A DNA stretch of 64,000 bases, taken from Desulfofundulus luciae. Lineage in GTDB: Bacteria > Bacillota > Desulfotomaculia > Desulfotomaculales > Desulfovirgulaceae. The position numbers were made by a program, and so were the translations under genes. This document shows, piece by piece, positions 53,584-62,604 of this stretch. Numbering within the stretch: position 1 is the first letter of the stretch; each line of letters opens with the position of its first letter. The notes beneath the pieces are model-generated. The model was not told the origin of the DNA. It did not search any database and saw only the letters and a program-made list of their open reading frames with translations. The stretch lies in the NCBI RefSeq assembly GCF_030813795.1, contig NZ_JAUSUX010000005.1, positions 90,205-154,204 of the forward strand, given 5' to 3'.

Positions 53584-54396
53584 ATGAAAAATTATTATGA
53601 AGAAATTGGTAAAAGAATAAAAATTGCCCGGGAAGACCGCGGGCTCACCCAGGAGCAGCTAGGTGAAAAGCTGGGGTTCACTAAAACCGCCATCAACCTT
53701 TACGAAAAAGGGAAAAGGCGGATTTCCATAGATGATCTAAAAAGAATATCAAATGTTTTGGGCAAGCCCCTGTCCTTTTTTTTGGGCGAAAGCCTTTCCC
53801 CAATGGAAACCATCAGTTCGCTTATCCAGAAACCCCTGGCCGACTTTCTGCCCATTAAACAAATCCCCCTTTTGGGTACGATAAGCCCCGGAGCACCTCC
53901 CTACACTGACGCGGATATCCTTGGTTACGTGAGCATCGACAGGGAGCTTGACGCTGATTTTGCCTTCAAGGTAAGGGACGACAGTATGAGCGGGGCCGGA
54001 ATCATGCCCGGAGATATAGCCATTTGCAAGAAAGTCGACGCGGTAGAGCCGGGCCAGATCGTTGTCGCTCTCATAAACGGGGATGAGGTAACGGTGAGAT
54101 ATATCGTTTCCGATGATGGCCTCTGGAAGTTGCGTGCGACCAACCCCCATTATGAAGACGTTCCTTTTAGCCCCGGGGTAAAAAAGATTCACGGCATCGT
54201 GGTTTTAATCCAGAAAAAGCCGCCAACATTGGCAGAGGGAGTTTATGCCGGGCAAACCGACGACTGGGTGCAGGTCAGGGAAGTGGCGGCCAAATACGGT
54301 ATCAGCCCGGAAAAGGCCAAACTGCTACTTGAATCGTTTGGCAGGTTAATGGAAAGTGAAGAGGAACAAGCCGATGACAACAAAGAAAAGGAGTAA
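53584..54396 (+). CDS. XRE-family repressor with S24 (LexA-like) C-terminal domain
   Basis: 270 residues. N-terminal HTH (residues 5-65: DRGLTQEQLGEKLGFTKTAI, YEKGKRRISIDDL), then an S24 peptidase fold with the Ser in KVRDDSMSGAGIMPGD and a conserved-looking GDEVTVRYI and ATNPHYEDV. The usual active-site Lys (TVKRY in relatives) appears as TVRYI, with Arg and one residue shorter, so self-cleavage may be lost. A Glu/Asp-rich tail follows an additional helical region. AAGGTG precedes the ATG. Confidence 0.82.
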   Translation: MKNYYEEIGKRIKIAREDRGLTQEQLGEKLGFTKTAINLYEKGKRRISIDDLKRISNVLGKPLSFFLGESLSPMETISSLIQKPLADFLPIKQIPLLGTISPGAPPYTDADILGYVSIDRELDADFAFKVRDDSMSGAGIMPGDIAICKKVDAVEPGQIVVALINGDEVTVRYIVSDDGLWKLRATNPHYEDVPFSPGVKKIHGIVVLIQKKPPTLAEGVYAGQTDDWVQVREVAAKYGISPEKAKLLLESFGRLMESEEEQADDNKEKE

Positions 54397-54432
54397 AAAA
54401 GCCCGACCTACATAAAACCGGCCGGGCTTTTG
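54395..54432 (+). terminator. Terminator after the XRE-S24 gene
   Basis: AAAAAAGCCCG pairs with CGGGCTTTT, loop about 18 nt with an internal CCGG, directly at the stop. It can work on both strands and also serves the convergent methylase gene. Confidence 0.7.
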
Positions 54433-54449
54433 GTTTAATAAAGTTTCCC

Positions 54450-55286
54450 TTATTCGTAATTCCTGATTACCAACTCTGTTATCGCCCCCCGCCTGTCGCC
54501 CCGGCAATTGATTGCACGCCGGGCATACACAGTTTTAATATCATATCCCTCATAGAGATTCCGGACAAACTCAGTGTCCGAATTACTGAGCATAACCAGG
54601 CATCCCTGGCGATCAAGTTCCCTGAAGAGGTCCGCCAGTCTCAGCTGGTCCCTTTCGTTAAACTGGCCGGGGGTATAACTGGTAAAATTGGACGTCTGCG
54701 AAAGGGGGTGATAGGGGGGATCCAGGTAGATAAACATTCCCGGCCGGGCAACCTCGAGCACCAGAGAAAAATCTCCGCATCTAATTTCAGCATTTTTCAA
54801 GGCAGCGCTGGCCTTCGAGAGCTGTTCCTCGTCCACGATTTTGGGATTTTTATAACGACCGAAAGGAACGTTATGCTGGCCCTTTTTGTTTACCCGCCAT
54901 AAACCGTTATAACCCGTCTTGTTCAGGTACAGAAAGCGCGATGCTCGCTGTACCGGGTTCAACGTAGCCGGGTCAACCGCCCTGATCCGGTAGTAGTACT
55001 CGGCACTGTTTTTATGGCAGCGAAGGTCCACCAGCAGTTCTTCCAGGCGATCCCTTATCACAAGGTAAAAGTTGATCAACTCTTCATTACTGTCTACCAG
55101 AAAGGCCCGGGGGGGTCGCAAGTGAAAGAAAACGGCACCACCACCGACAAACGGCTCGGCCATTTCCCGTACATTTGGCGGGAAAAGGGGTTCAAACTGG
55201 GGAATAAGCTGCCCCTTTCCCCCGGCCCATTTCAGCGGGGATTTTATTAAACAACGGTCTTTGCTTCTGTTGATTGCAAGAGACAC
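54450..55286 (-). CDS. Solitary Dam-type N6-adenine DNA methyltransferase (D12 class)
   Basis: 278 residues, full length. SAM-binding motif I is in KWAGGKGQLIPQFEPLFPP and FVGGGAVFFHLRP; motif IV is DPPYHPLSQTSNF, the D12/Dam class signature; RASRFLYLNKTGYNGLWRVN is typical of the Dam target-recognition region. Target GATC is possible but not shown. No restriction enzyme lies beside it, so it is probably an orphan methylase. GTG start at 55286 has only a weak ribosome binding site. A regulatory or phage-anti-restriction role is inference. Confidence 0.85.
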   Translation of the reverse strand: MSLAINRSKDRCLIKSPLKWAGGKGQLIPQFEPLFPPNVREMAEPFVGGGAVFFHLRPPRAFLVDSNEELINFYLVIRDRLEELLVDLRCHKNSAEYYYRIRAVDPATLNPVQRASRFLYLNKTGYNGLWRVNKKGQHNVPFGRYKNPKIVDEEQLSKASAALKNAEIRCGDFSLVLEVARPGMFIYLDPPYHPLSQTSNFTSYTPGQFNERDQLRLADLFRELDRQGCLVMLSNSDTEFVRNLYEGYDIKTVYARRAINCRGDRRGAITELVIRNYE

Positions 55287-55408
55287 CGCTTAAATCCAGC
55301 CTTTCTTCAGATATGTTGCTTGCCTTCAATTTTAGATACTTTTGTGTCTTTGGCTCATTTAGATATGATAAAATAGCAGGTAGAGATGTGGAAGCGAGGT
55401 GAACCTCA

Positions 55409-55666
55409 TTGAGTGACCCCAAAGCGCTGGTTCAGGAAAACCGCCCCAATTGCCCACCCTGCTACCACCCGGTACCGGTAGGCTCCCGGGGAGAGATATG
55501 CGTACGCTATGGCTGCTCTCCCAGTTGTGCCGTTTGTCCGCTGGCCAGGGTTAAAAATACACCGGCATGTTTCCAGAGCCTGCCCGGCTTTCCTGAGTAC
55601 TGCGTTTCCGAATATTTTGTTCCCGAGTGCAAGCGGTTTTGCAAGTATGCCGTTACGGAAATATGA
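55409..55666 (+). CDS. Cys-rich small protein of unknown function
   Basis: 85 residues with ten Cys: PNCPPCYHP, EICVRYGCSPSCAVCPLAR, PACFQ, YCVSE, ECKRFCKYA. Such density suggests metal or Fe-S binding or a structural disulfide/zinc fold. The TTG at 55409 has GAGGTGAACCTCA upstream. It diverges from the adenine methylase; a TAAAAT-containing AT-rich stretch lies 40 nt before it. No family recognised. Confidence 0.55.
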   Translation: MSDPKALVQENRPNCPPCYHPVPVGSRGEICVRYGCSPSCAVCPLARVKNTPACFQSLPGFPEYCVSEYFVPECKRFCKYAVTEI

Positions 55667-55677
55667 TAACTAATCAT

Positions 55678-55878
55678 CTAAAAAAGTCCGGGAAAAACTG
55701 GATGGACGGGATTAAAATAATTAATTAAAGAATAGATGCCGATTAAAATAAACAGGCCAGCCACCCAGAAGATCACTATTTTCCGGCGGTTCCAGGTTGT
55801 AAAGTCCCACAGGTAAAAATACAAAAGCATATACGGACACAGGAACAGGAAAAGCCAGGTGATATCCACAAGCCCCAC
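55678..55878 (-). CDS. Small membrane protein of unknown function
   Basis: 66 residues with two membrane segments (DITWLFLFLCPYMLLYFYLW and IVIFWVAGLFILIGIYSLI) separated by a basic loop NRRK. GTG at 55878 or the in-frame GTG at 55869 may be the start; GGAGGGGGG lies just upstream of both. It ends 11 nt from the convergent Cys-rich gene. No family recognised. Confidence 0.5.
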   Translation of the reverse strand: MGLVDITWLFLFLCPYMLLYFYLWDFTTWNRRKIVIFWVAGLFILIGIYSLINYFNPVHPVFPGLF

Positions 55879-55974
55879 CCCCCTCCAGCATTGCCGAACT
55901 ACCCGGGCGCGTTGTCATGCAGTATCTCTAATCATAATTATACTATATCATTTTTTAAGACACGGGTATGCATG

Positions 55975-56020
55975 TAAAAAAAGCAGGCTGTTCTGGTGAT
56001 AACCCAGCCTGCATTTTTTT
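55975..56020. terminator. Bidirectional terminator
   Basis: GCAGGCTG and CAGCCTGC pair over 8 bp with A- and T-runs on both sides (AAAAAAA ... TTTTTTT). It ends the crt operon on the minus strand, 77 nt after the crt stop. Confidence 0.75.
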
Positions 56021-56096
56021 CGCTCCCGAGTTAAAAGGAGGAACCGGAAGTTATAATAATTGTTTTGCCCAAAAGCCCAAATTTGCACCGCAAATG

Positions 56097-56879
56097 CTAA
56101 CGTCCCTGGAATTGCGGCTTGCGCTTGTTTAAAAAGGCCGTAATACCTTCTTCCCGGTCGGCCGTGGCAAAGACCAGCCCGAAAAGATCGGCCTCGTGGA
56201 CCAGGGCCTTTTCCAGGTCCATTTCCAGTCCTTCATTCACGGCTTCCTTGGTCAACCGTACAGCCACCGGTCCCCGGGCGGCAATGCGCCCGGCCATCCC
56301 CCGGCAAAAGTTAAGCAACTCCTCAGCCGGAACCACATGATTCACCAGGCCGATGCGCCTGGCGGTTTCGGCATCAAACATATCCGCCGTAAATAAAATC
56401 TCCTTGGCCAGGCCGGGGTTGACCAGTCTGGTTAAACGCTGGGTTCCGCCGAAACCGGCAATTAAACCAAGATTCACCTCCGGTTGACCGAATTTAGCCT
56501 TTTCCGAGGCAACGCGAATATCACAGGCCATGGCCAGTTCGCACCCACCGCCCAGGGCAAAGCCATTGACGGCAGCAATTACCGGTTTGGGCAGGTTTTC
56601 AATCTTGCTCAATACTTTCTGTCCCAGCCGGGCAAAATCTTTAGCCTCCAGGGGGGTCAGCTTGCTCATAAAGGCAATGTCTGCCCCGGCCACAAAGGCC
56701 TTCTCCCCCGCACCGGTAATAATGATCACCCGCACCGCCGGGTCTGCCCCCAGCTCCTCAATGGCTCCGTCAATTTCGGTAAGCGTCTCGGCATTCAGTG
56801 CGTTCAACACCTGCGGCCGGTTGATGGTGAGTATGGCCACCGGGCCATCCTTTTCCACCAGAATATTGTTCCAGGACAT
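56097..56879 (-). CDS. crt: Enoyl-CoA hydratase / crotonase
   Basis: Hydrates crotonyl-CoA to 3-hydroxybutyryl-CoA. 260 residues. Oxyanion-hole segments AFVAGADIAFM and NGFALGGGCELAMACDIR, and the catalytic Glu region PEVNLGLIAGFGGTQRL, are all present. The start at 56879 follows GAGGAGGTTGGATA; the frame extends upstream without a ribosome binding site. Last gene of the bcd-etf-thl-hbd-crt operon. Confidence 0.93.
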   Translation of the reverse strand: MSWNNILVEKDGPVAILTINRPQVLNALNAETLTEIDGAIEELGADPAVRVIIITGAGEKAFVAGADIAFMSKLTPLEAKDFARLGQKVLSKIENLPKPVIAAVNGFALGGGCELAMACDIRVASEKAKFGQPEVNLGLIAGFGGTQRLTRLVNPGLAKEILFTADMFDAETARRIGLVNHVVPAEELLNFCRGMAGRIAARGPVAVRLTKEAVNEGLEMDLEKALVHEADLFGLVFATADREEGITAFLNKRKPQFQGR

Positions 56880-56919
56880 TATCCAACCTCCTCTGTTCCG
56901 CAAACCTTCAGGCCAGAAG

Positions 56920-57774
56920 TCACTGGTTGTAAACGTAGAATCCCCGGCCGGTTTTGCGGCCTAACCAGCCGGCGGCTACGTATTTTCTCAGGAGGGGACA
57001 GGGCCGGTACTTGCTGTCGCCCAGCTCCCTGTGCAGTACTTCCATGATGTAAAGACAGGTATCCAGGCCAATAAGATCCGCCAGGGCCAGGGGCCCCATG
57101 GGATGGTTCATACCCAGTTTCATCACCTGGTCCACTGCTTCGGGAGTGGCTATTCCTTCGTAAACGCAGAAAATGGCTTCATTGATCATCGGCAGGAGCA
57201 CCCGGTTGGACACAAAACCCGGAGCATCGTTGACTTCCACGGGCACTTTGCCCATGCGTTCACTCATGGCCTTGACCACCGCAAAGGTTTCATCGGAGGT
57301 AGCCAGTCCACGGATAATTTCTACCAGTTTCATTACCGGCACCGGGTTCATAAAGTGCATGCCGATGACTTTTTCCGGCCTTTTCGTTGCCGCGGCAATC
57401 TGGGTAATGGGCAGGGACGAGGTATTTGTGGCCAGGATGGTGTGAGCGGGGCAAATTTCATCCAGTTGTTTAAAAATGCTGGATTTCACTTCCATATTTT
57501 CTATAGCCGCTTCAATGACCAGGTCCACATCTTTAGCATCGGCCAGACTGGTGGAAGGGGTAATGCGCGCGAGGATTTCTGCCTTCTGTTCCTCCTGCAA
57601 CCTCTCTTTGCTCACATCCCGGCTTAAGTTCTTTTCGATATTGCTCAGGCCCCGTTGAACAAATTCATCCTTAATATCATTTAAAATAACCTGGCAACCG
57701 GCCGCTGCCGCCACCTGGGCAATGCCCGAACCCATCTGGCCGGCACCGACAACCATCACCTTTTTTACATCCAT
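56920..57774 (-). CDS. hbd: 3-hydroxybutyryl-CoA dehydrogenase
   Basis: NAD(P)-dependent interconversion of acetoacetyl-CoA and 3-hydroxybutyryl-CoA. 284 residues. The nucleotide motif [16 protein letters not shown] opens the protein; [17 protein letters not shown] carries the catalytic His and [19 protein letters not shown] is the family hinge. ATG 57774 is preceded by AAAGGATTT; the longer frame to 57840 lies over the thiolase stop. 40 nt upstream of crt. Confidence 0.94.
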   Translation of the reverse strand: MDVKKVMVVGAGQMGSGIAQVAAAAGCQVILNDIKDEFVQRGLSNIEKNLSRDVSKERLQEEQKAEILARITPSTSLADAKDVDLVIEAAIENMEVKSSIFKQLDEICPAHTILATNTSSLPITQIAAATKRPEKVIGMHFMNPVPVMKLVEIIRGLATSDETFAVVKAMSERMGKVPVEVNDAPGFVSNRVLLPMINEAIFCVYEGIATPEAVDQVMKLGMNHPMGPLALADLIGLDTCLYIMEVLHRELGDSKYRPCPLLRKYVAAGWLGRKTGRGFYVYNQ

Positions 57775-57791
57775 AAATCCTTTAAACCCCC

Positions 57792-59084
57792 CTAAATATT
57801 CTCTACAATCATGGCCATTCCCTGGCCACCGCCAATGCACATGGTTACCAGACCGGTTTGCAAATTTCTTCTCTTCATTTCGTGCATAATGGTGACGACA
57901 AGCCTGGCCCCCGTGCAGCCTATGGGATGACCAAGAGAAATACCGCTGCCCAACGGGTTGGTTTTTTCCAGAGTGAGGCCAAGTTCCCTCATACAGGCTA
58001 TGGCCTGTGCGGCAAAGGCTTCATTCAGTTCCACCACGTCTATATCCTGGATGATTAGTCCGGCCTTTTTGAGGGCTTTTCTGACGGCTGGAACCGGCCC
58101 GATGCCCATGTAGGCCGGGTCCACCCCGCCGGAAGCGTAGGCTTTAATCGCTACCCAGGGCTTTAGCCCCAGCTCCCTCGCCTTTTCCCGGGACATCAGC
58201 ACCACTGCCGCCGCGGCGTCATTTATGCCCGAGGCATTGCCCGCGGTCACTGTTCCATCGGATCGGAAAACCGGGCGTAATTTAGCCATCTTTTCCATAC
58301 TGGTATCCATGGGCCGCTCATCGGTGTCAAAGACTACCGGCTCGCCTTTCTTCTGGGGCAGGGGTACGGGCACAATTTCTTCTTTAAAAAGCCCCTCTTT
58401 AATGGCTGCCCTGGCCCGCTGGTGGCTGAGCAGGCCCAGCTCATCCTGTTCCTGGCGGGTGATTCCGTATTTAGCGGCGATGTTTTCCGCCGTATTCCCC
58501 ATGTGGTAGCCGTAGAAAATTTCCCACAGCCCATCGTAAACCATCAGGTCAATGCATTCGCCCCTGGCGTTTACATCCATCCGGTATCCCCAGCGGGCCC
58601 GGGGCAGGACATAAGGCGCCTGGCTCATATTTTCCATACCACCGGCCACCACCACCTCCGCCTCGCCGGCCATGATGGCCTGGGCGCCCAGGGCAATGGC
58701 CTTTAAGCCCGAGCCGCAAACCTTGTTAACCGTAAAGGCGCTGGATTCTTTGGGAATGCCGGCATAAATGGCGGCCTGGCGGGCGGTGTTCTGGCCGCTG
58801 CCACCCTGGAGCACATGCCCCATAATCACTTCGTCAACCTGCACTTCCTGCAGGGAGTCATCCCAGTCACAGCAGTTTTGCTCCAAATCCGTTACCGGTT
58901 CACCTTTCAGGGCGTCGGGGCCGTAACTTAGAAGCTCCTGGCTGGAGGCGGGCCTTAAACTGGCCCGTTTTAAGGCTTCCTTAATTACCAGACTGCCCAG
59001 CTTGACCACCGGTACATCCTTTAAGGAACCGCCAAAGGCGCCGATGGCCGTACGCACCCCGCTAACCACAACCACTTCTTTCAC
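57792..59084 (-). CDS. thlA: Acetyl-CoA acetyltransferase (thiolase) with an insertion
   Basis: Condenses two acetyl-CoA to acetoacetyl-CoA, or the reverse. 430 residues, about 35 longer than usual. Active-site residues are intact: [16 protein letters not shown] (nucleophile Cys), [13 protein letters not shown] and [10 protein letters not shown]. The extra length is an inserted segment at about residues 44-78, between the first helix and the [10 protein letters not shown] strand, containing CCDWDD. GTG start at 59084 with TTAGGAGATG upstream. Upstream neighbour etfA is 13 nt away. Confidence 0.92.
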   Translation of the reverse strand: MKEVVVVSGVRTAIGAFGGSLKDVPVVKLGSLVIKEALKRASLRPASSQELLSYGPDALKGEPVTDLEQNCCDWDDSLQEVQVDEVIMGHVLQGGSGQNTARQAAIYAGIPKESSAFTVNKVCGSGLKAIALGAQAIMAGEAEVVVAGGMENMSQAPYVLPRARWGYRMDVNARGECIDLMVYDGLWEIFYGYHMGNTAENIAAKYGITRQEQDELGLLSHQRARAAIKEGLFKEEIVPVPLPQKKGEPVVFDTDERPMDTSMEKMAKLRPVFRSDGTVTAGNASGINDAAAAVVLMSREKARELGLKPWVAIKAYASGGVDPAYMGIGPVPAVRKALKKAGLIIQDIDVVELNEAFAAQAIACMRELGLTLEKTNPLGSGISLGHPIGCTGARLVVTIMHEMKRRNLQTGLVTMCIGGGQGMAMIVENI

Positions 59085-59097
59085 CGGTGCTCATCTC

Positions 59098-60093
59098 CTA
59101 ACACTCTTTTTCCTTCCCGAGGAGCTTTTTGAACTCCCGGGTAAGCAGGGGTACCACTTCAAAGAGGTCACCCACGATCCCGTAATCGGCCACCTTGAAG
59201 ATATTGGCTTCCGGGTCCTTATTTATGGCCACAATCACCTTGGAAGAGCCCATCCCCGCCAGGTGCTGAATGGCTCCAGAAATGCCGCAGGCAATGTATA
59301 GCTGCGGGGATACGGTCTTACCCGTCTGACCCACCTGCATGCTGTGGGGGGCATAACCCGCATCCACCGCCGCCCGGGAGGCTCCCACCGCCGCTCCCAG
59401 CACGTCCGCCAGCTCTTCCAGTATCTTGAAGTTCTCCGCCGATTTCATCCCCCGGCCCCCGGAAACAATAATGTCCGCTTCGGTGAGTTCGGGACGGGTA
59501 GATACCTGGCGAACTACTTCTTTAATGATCTGGCGGATATCCCCCGGCTCCACGTCCACCTGTACCACTTCCGCCGTGCGTCCCCCCTGGGGCTGGGATA
59601 CCGGCAGAACGTTGGGCCTGATGGTGGCCATCACCGGCCGGGCTTCCGGACAGATCGCCTGGACAAAGGCTTTGCCCGCGTAAATGGGCCGCGTCAGGGT
59701 AATCTGGCCGTCCTGCAGTTCCACCTTCGTGCAGTCGGTGCACAGCCCCGTCTGCAGCCGCTGGGCCACCTGGGCGGCCATGTCCCGCCCCTGTACGGTG
59801 CAGCCCAGGAAGATGGCTGTAGGCTGATGTTCCAGGGCCAGCCGGGCCAGGGCCCTGGCATATCCGTCGGTGGTGTATTCGGCCAGGGCGTCATTTTCCA
59901 CCACGTAAACCTTGTCGGCACCGTATTCCCCCAGGGCGGGCGCCAGTTCGCCTACCCCTTTGCCGATGATTACAGCCGCGACTTCTTCAGCAAACTGGTC
60001 AGCCAACTGGCGGGCGGCACCCAGCATTTCATAGGTGACTTTTTTAACCTTGCCGTTTTTGTGTTCGGCGTAGACCCAGATTCCTTTCCCCAT
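59098..60093 (-). CDS. etfA: Electron transfer flavoprotein alpha subunit
   Basis: FAD-binding partner of EtfB that accepts or delivers electrons to acyl-CoA dehydrogenase. 331 residues. The FAD domain shows [42 protein letters not shown] and [15 protein letters not shown] [17 protein letters not shown]. It lies immediately after etfB (16 nt). Whether the complex is bifurcating cannot be decided by eye. Confidence 0.95.
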   Translation of the reverse strand: MGKGIWVYAEHKNGKVKKVTYEMLGAARQLADQFAEEVAAVIIGKGVGELAPALGEYGADKVYVVENDALAEYTTDGYARALARLALEHQPTAIFLGCTVQGRDMAAQVAQRLQTGLCTDCTKVELQDGQITLTRPIYAGKAFVQAICPEARPVMATIRPNVLPVSQPQGGRTAEVVQVDVEPGDIRQIIKEVVRQVSTRPELTEADIIVSGGRGMKSAENFKILEELADVLGAAVGASRAAVDAGYAPHSMQVGQTGKTVSPQLYIACGISGAIQHLAGMGSSKVIVAINKDPEANIFKVADYGIVGDLFEVVPLLTREFKKLLGKEKEC

Positions 60094-60108
60094 TTCCTTC
60101 TACCCTCC

Positions 60109-60879
60109 TTAGATTACCTTTGCTTCTTCCCGCAGAAGCCGTACCAGGGCGGCGGCAGCTTCCGCCGGCTCTCCGGGTACGATTTTTCCTTGTGCCCTGG
60201 GGGAGGGCAGGAAGTATTTAAGAACGCGCACCCTGGGCGCTACTTCTCCGGCAGTAAGCCCCAGGTCGCTCAAAGCTAGTTTTTCCATGGGCTTCTTTTT
60301 GGCCTGCATGATGCCCTTCATGGTGGGATAACGGGGTTCGTTCAGTCCCTTCTGGGCGGTGATCACCGCGGGCAGGGGTACTTCCACCACTTCGCTGCCC
60401 CCTTCAATTTCCCGGGTGGCCAGGGCCTTGCCGCCGGCTATTTCCAGCTTGATCACCATGTTGACCACCGGCAGTCCCAGGATTTCCGCCACCCGCCCGG
60501 CTACCTGGGCGGAGCCGTCGTCGATGGCCCGCCAGCCGCCTAAAATGAGGTCGTATTCCATCCGGGATACGGCTCTGGCCAGGATGGCGGCCGTGGTGTA
60601 TTCGTCCATTTCTTCCAGTTCGGGAGTGATGAGCACGGCCCGGTCGGCGCCCATGGCCAGGGCCTGGCGCAGGACGTCCTGGGCCTTCGGCCCGCCCATG
60701 CTGACCACGGTTACTTCCCCTTTGGCTTTTTCCTTGATGCGCAGGGCTTCTTCCACGGCGAATTCATCGTAGGGGTTCATGATCAGGCTGACGCCCTCCG
60801 GGTTGATTTTGCCCTGCGCGTCAAGGGTGATTTTGGCTTCCGTGTCAAAGGTTTGTTTGGTGAATACTACTACCTTCAT
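60109..60879 (-). CDS. etfB: Electron transfer flavoprotein beta subunit
   Basis: 256 residues. The nucleotide-binding signature VEEALRIKEKAKGEVTVVSMG and GWRAIDDGSAQVAGRVAEILG are typical, as is the TAQKGLNEPRYPTMKGIM segment. It pairs with EtfA and the adjacent acyl-CoA dehydrogenase, which suggests one complex. ATG 60879 follows GCAAGGAGGGGGAAG. Confidence 0.95.
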   Translation of the reverse strand: MKVVVFTKQTFDTEAKITLDAQGKINPEGVSLIMNPYDEFAVEEALRIKEKAKGEVTVVSMGGPKAQDVLRQALAMGADRAVLITPELEEMDEYTTAAILARAVSRMEYDLILGGWRAIDDGSAQVAGRVAEILGLPVVNMVIKLEIAGGKALATREIEGGSEVVEVPLPAVITAQKGLNEPRYPTMKGIMQAKKKPMEKLALSDLGLTAGEVAPRVRVLKYFLPSPRAQGKIVPGEPAEAAAALVRLLREEAKVI

Positions 60880-60899
60880 CTTCCCCCTCCTTGCATCAG

Positions 60900-62045
60900 C
60901 TATTTGAGCAGATAGTTGGCAATGACAATGCGCTGTACTTCACTGGTACCTTCATAAATTTCCGTAATCTTGGCATCGCGCATCATGCGCTCCACGGGGT
61001 ACTCCCGGGTATAACCGTAACCGCCGTGAATCTGCACCGCCTTGGTGGTCACCCACATGGCCACTTCCGAGGCATAAAGCTTGGCCATGGCCGACTCCTT
61101 ACCGTAGGGCAGCTTGTTGTCTTTCAAAAAGGCAGCCTGGTAAACCAGCAGGCGGGCAGCTTCAATACGGGTGGCCATATCAGCCAGCATCCAGGCAATT
61201 CCCTGATTGGCACAAATGGGCCGGCCGAATTGTTCCCGCACCTTACTGTAAGCCAGGGCCTGCTCGAAGGCCCCCTGGGCAATCCCCAGGGCCTGGGCGG
61301 CAATACCGATCCGCCCGCCGTCCAAAGTGGCCATGGCAATTTTAAAGCCTTCACCCTCTTTGCCCAGCATATTTTCTTTGGGGATGCGGCAATTATCAAA
61401 AACCAGTTCGTAGGTATAGGAGGCCCGGATACCCATCTTGTGCTCCTTCTTGCCAAAGGTAAATCCGGGTGTACCCTTTTCCACAATAAAAGCGGTTGTA
61501 CCCCGGTGTTTTTTACTCATGTCCGGATCCGTGCGGGCAATAACAACGTAAACGTCCGCCCGCCCACCATTGGTAATAAAAATCTTGGTTCCATTGAGTA
61601 CGTACTCATCCCCGTCCCGCACGGCACTTAATTTTACCGAACCGGCATCGGAACCCGCAGAGGGCTCGGTCAAACCCAGGGCTCCAATTTTTTTCCCTTC
61701 CGCCAGGGGAACCAGGTATTTACTCTTCTGCTCCTCGGTACCAAAAGCGTAGATGGGCCAGCTACACAGGGAGGTATGGGCCGATATCAGCACCCCAGTG
61801 GAAGCACAAACCCGGCTCAATTCCTCCACCGCAATGGCATAACTGAGGTTGTCCATACCTGCTCCCCCATACTCTTCGGGAAATGGAATGCCGGTTAAAC
61901 CCATCTCAGCCATCTTATCCCAAAGAGACCAGTCGTACTCTTCCGTTTCATCCATCTCGGCCGCCTTGGGAGCTACCTCATTCTCGGCAAAGTCGCGTAC
62001 GGTCTGGCGCAGCAATTGTTGTTCTTCCGTGAGCATAAAGTTCAT
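60900..62045 (-). CDS. bcd: Acyl-CoA (butyryl-CoA) dehydrogenase
   Basis: FAD enzyme that oxidises butyryl-CoA to crotonyl-CoA or, with Etf, reduces crotonyl-CoA. 381 residues. [12 protein letters not shown] (flavin), [13 protein letters not shown] and the catalytic Glu in [18 protein letters not shown] are present. First gene of the operon; AAGGGGAGAGATTT precedes the ATG at 62045. The short-chain preference is inferred from the thl-hbd-crt neighbours. Confidence 0.93.
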   Translation of the reverse strand: MNFMLTEEQQLLRQTVRDFAENEVAPKAAEMDETEEYDWSLWDKMAEMGLTGIPFPEEYGGAGMDNLSYAIAVEELSRVCASTGVLISAHTSLCSWPIYAFGTEEQKSKYLVPLAEGKKIGALGLTEPSAGSDAGSVKLSAVRDGDEYVLNGTKIFITNGGRADVYVVIARTDPDMSKKHRGTTAFIVEKGTPGFTFGKKEHKMGIRASYTYELVFDNCRIPKENMLGKEGEGFKIAMATLDGGRIGIAAQALGIAQGAFEQALAYSKVREQFGRPICANQGIAWMLADMATRIEAARLLVYQAAFLKDNKLPYGKESAMAKLYASEVAMWVTTKAVQIHGGYGYTREYPVERMMRDAKITEIYEGTSEVQRIVIANYLLK

Positions 62046-62604
62046 AAATCTCTCCCCTTTTCTATGTCTCGATTTTTAATTTGAGCTTTGAACACCTTTC
62101 CCCCATAAAAACTTTTGGGTAACCGGCAATCAGTCTCCCATGCAAGTTCCATGCCTGACTTTTTAGAAAACTCTAACTTGACCTGCAAGGGCAGCAATTC
62201 CAACAACCTGTAAGCCTTTCCCCACGAGGAATGAGGGATAAAACGTGCCTTCGCCATAGACATTGCGTGCCGCTTGAAATAACGGGATGGACGGAAAAGG
62301 CTTTCGCCACCGGGCCGCCAAACAGGTGTTTACATAAGTAAACATGACCAGCCCACAGCTAGACACCCGTCTTTTGGGTCCGGTCGGGCTTGTACCATTT
62401 TCTCTTAGTAGCATATTCCTTTTTCCAGCAAGAATCAAGAACAAATCGAGTAGGAGGGGGCGGCTAGCCCCCGTCCTCTCACACCACCGCCATCAACCCA
62501 GATAGCCCGAATTGAGCCCAGAAGGCGTTTACAGAATATAGACTTCTTGGACCGTCCCCGGTATACTAGGCTTGTGTCCAGTTTACAGAGGGGGCGGTTC
62601 TCTC
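62046..62604. other. 0.56-kb intergenic region with intron relic and promoter-like sites
   Basis: No convincing gene. It holds the bcd leader, a perfect 18-bp palindrome TGTTTACATAAGTAAACA (62327-62344), a group II intron 3' end at 62445-62481 on the minus strand, and a possible plus-strand promoter TAGACT-17 nt-TATACT at 62539-62567. Confidence 0.45.
62445..62481 (-). mobile_element. Group II intron 3' end (domain VI relic)
   Basis: The minus strand reads GTGAGAGGACGGGGGCTAGC then CGCCCCCTCCTACTCGAT. This is the typical bacterial group II intron tail: a GUGAGAGG junction after domain V, the domain VI hairpin, and a CUACUCGAU end. The expected domain V hairpin and the intron-encoded reverse transcriptase are absent from the upstream (rightward) side, so only the terminus remains. 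Confidence 0.55.

Noticed and set aside
62163..62444. 93-codon minus-strand frame upstream of bcd
   Set aside because: No ribosome binding site or recognisable domain; it lies in the DNA just downstream of the intron 3' end and contains a palindrome.
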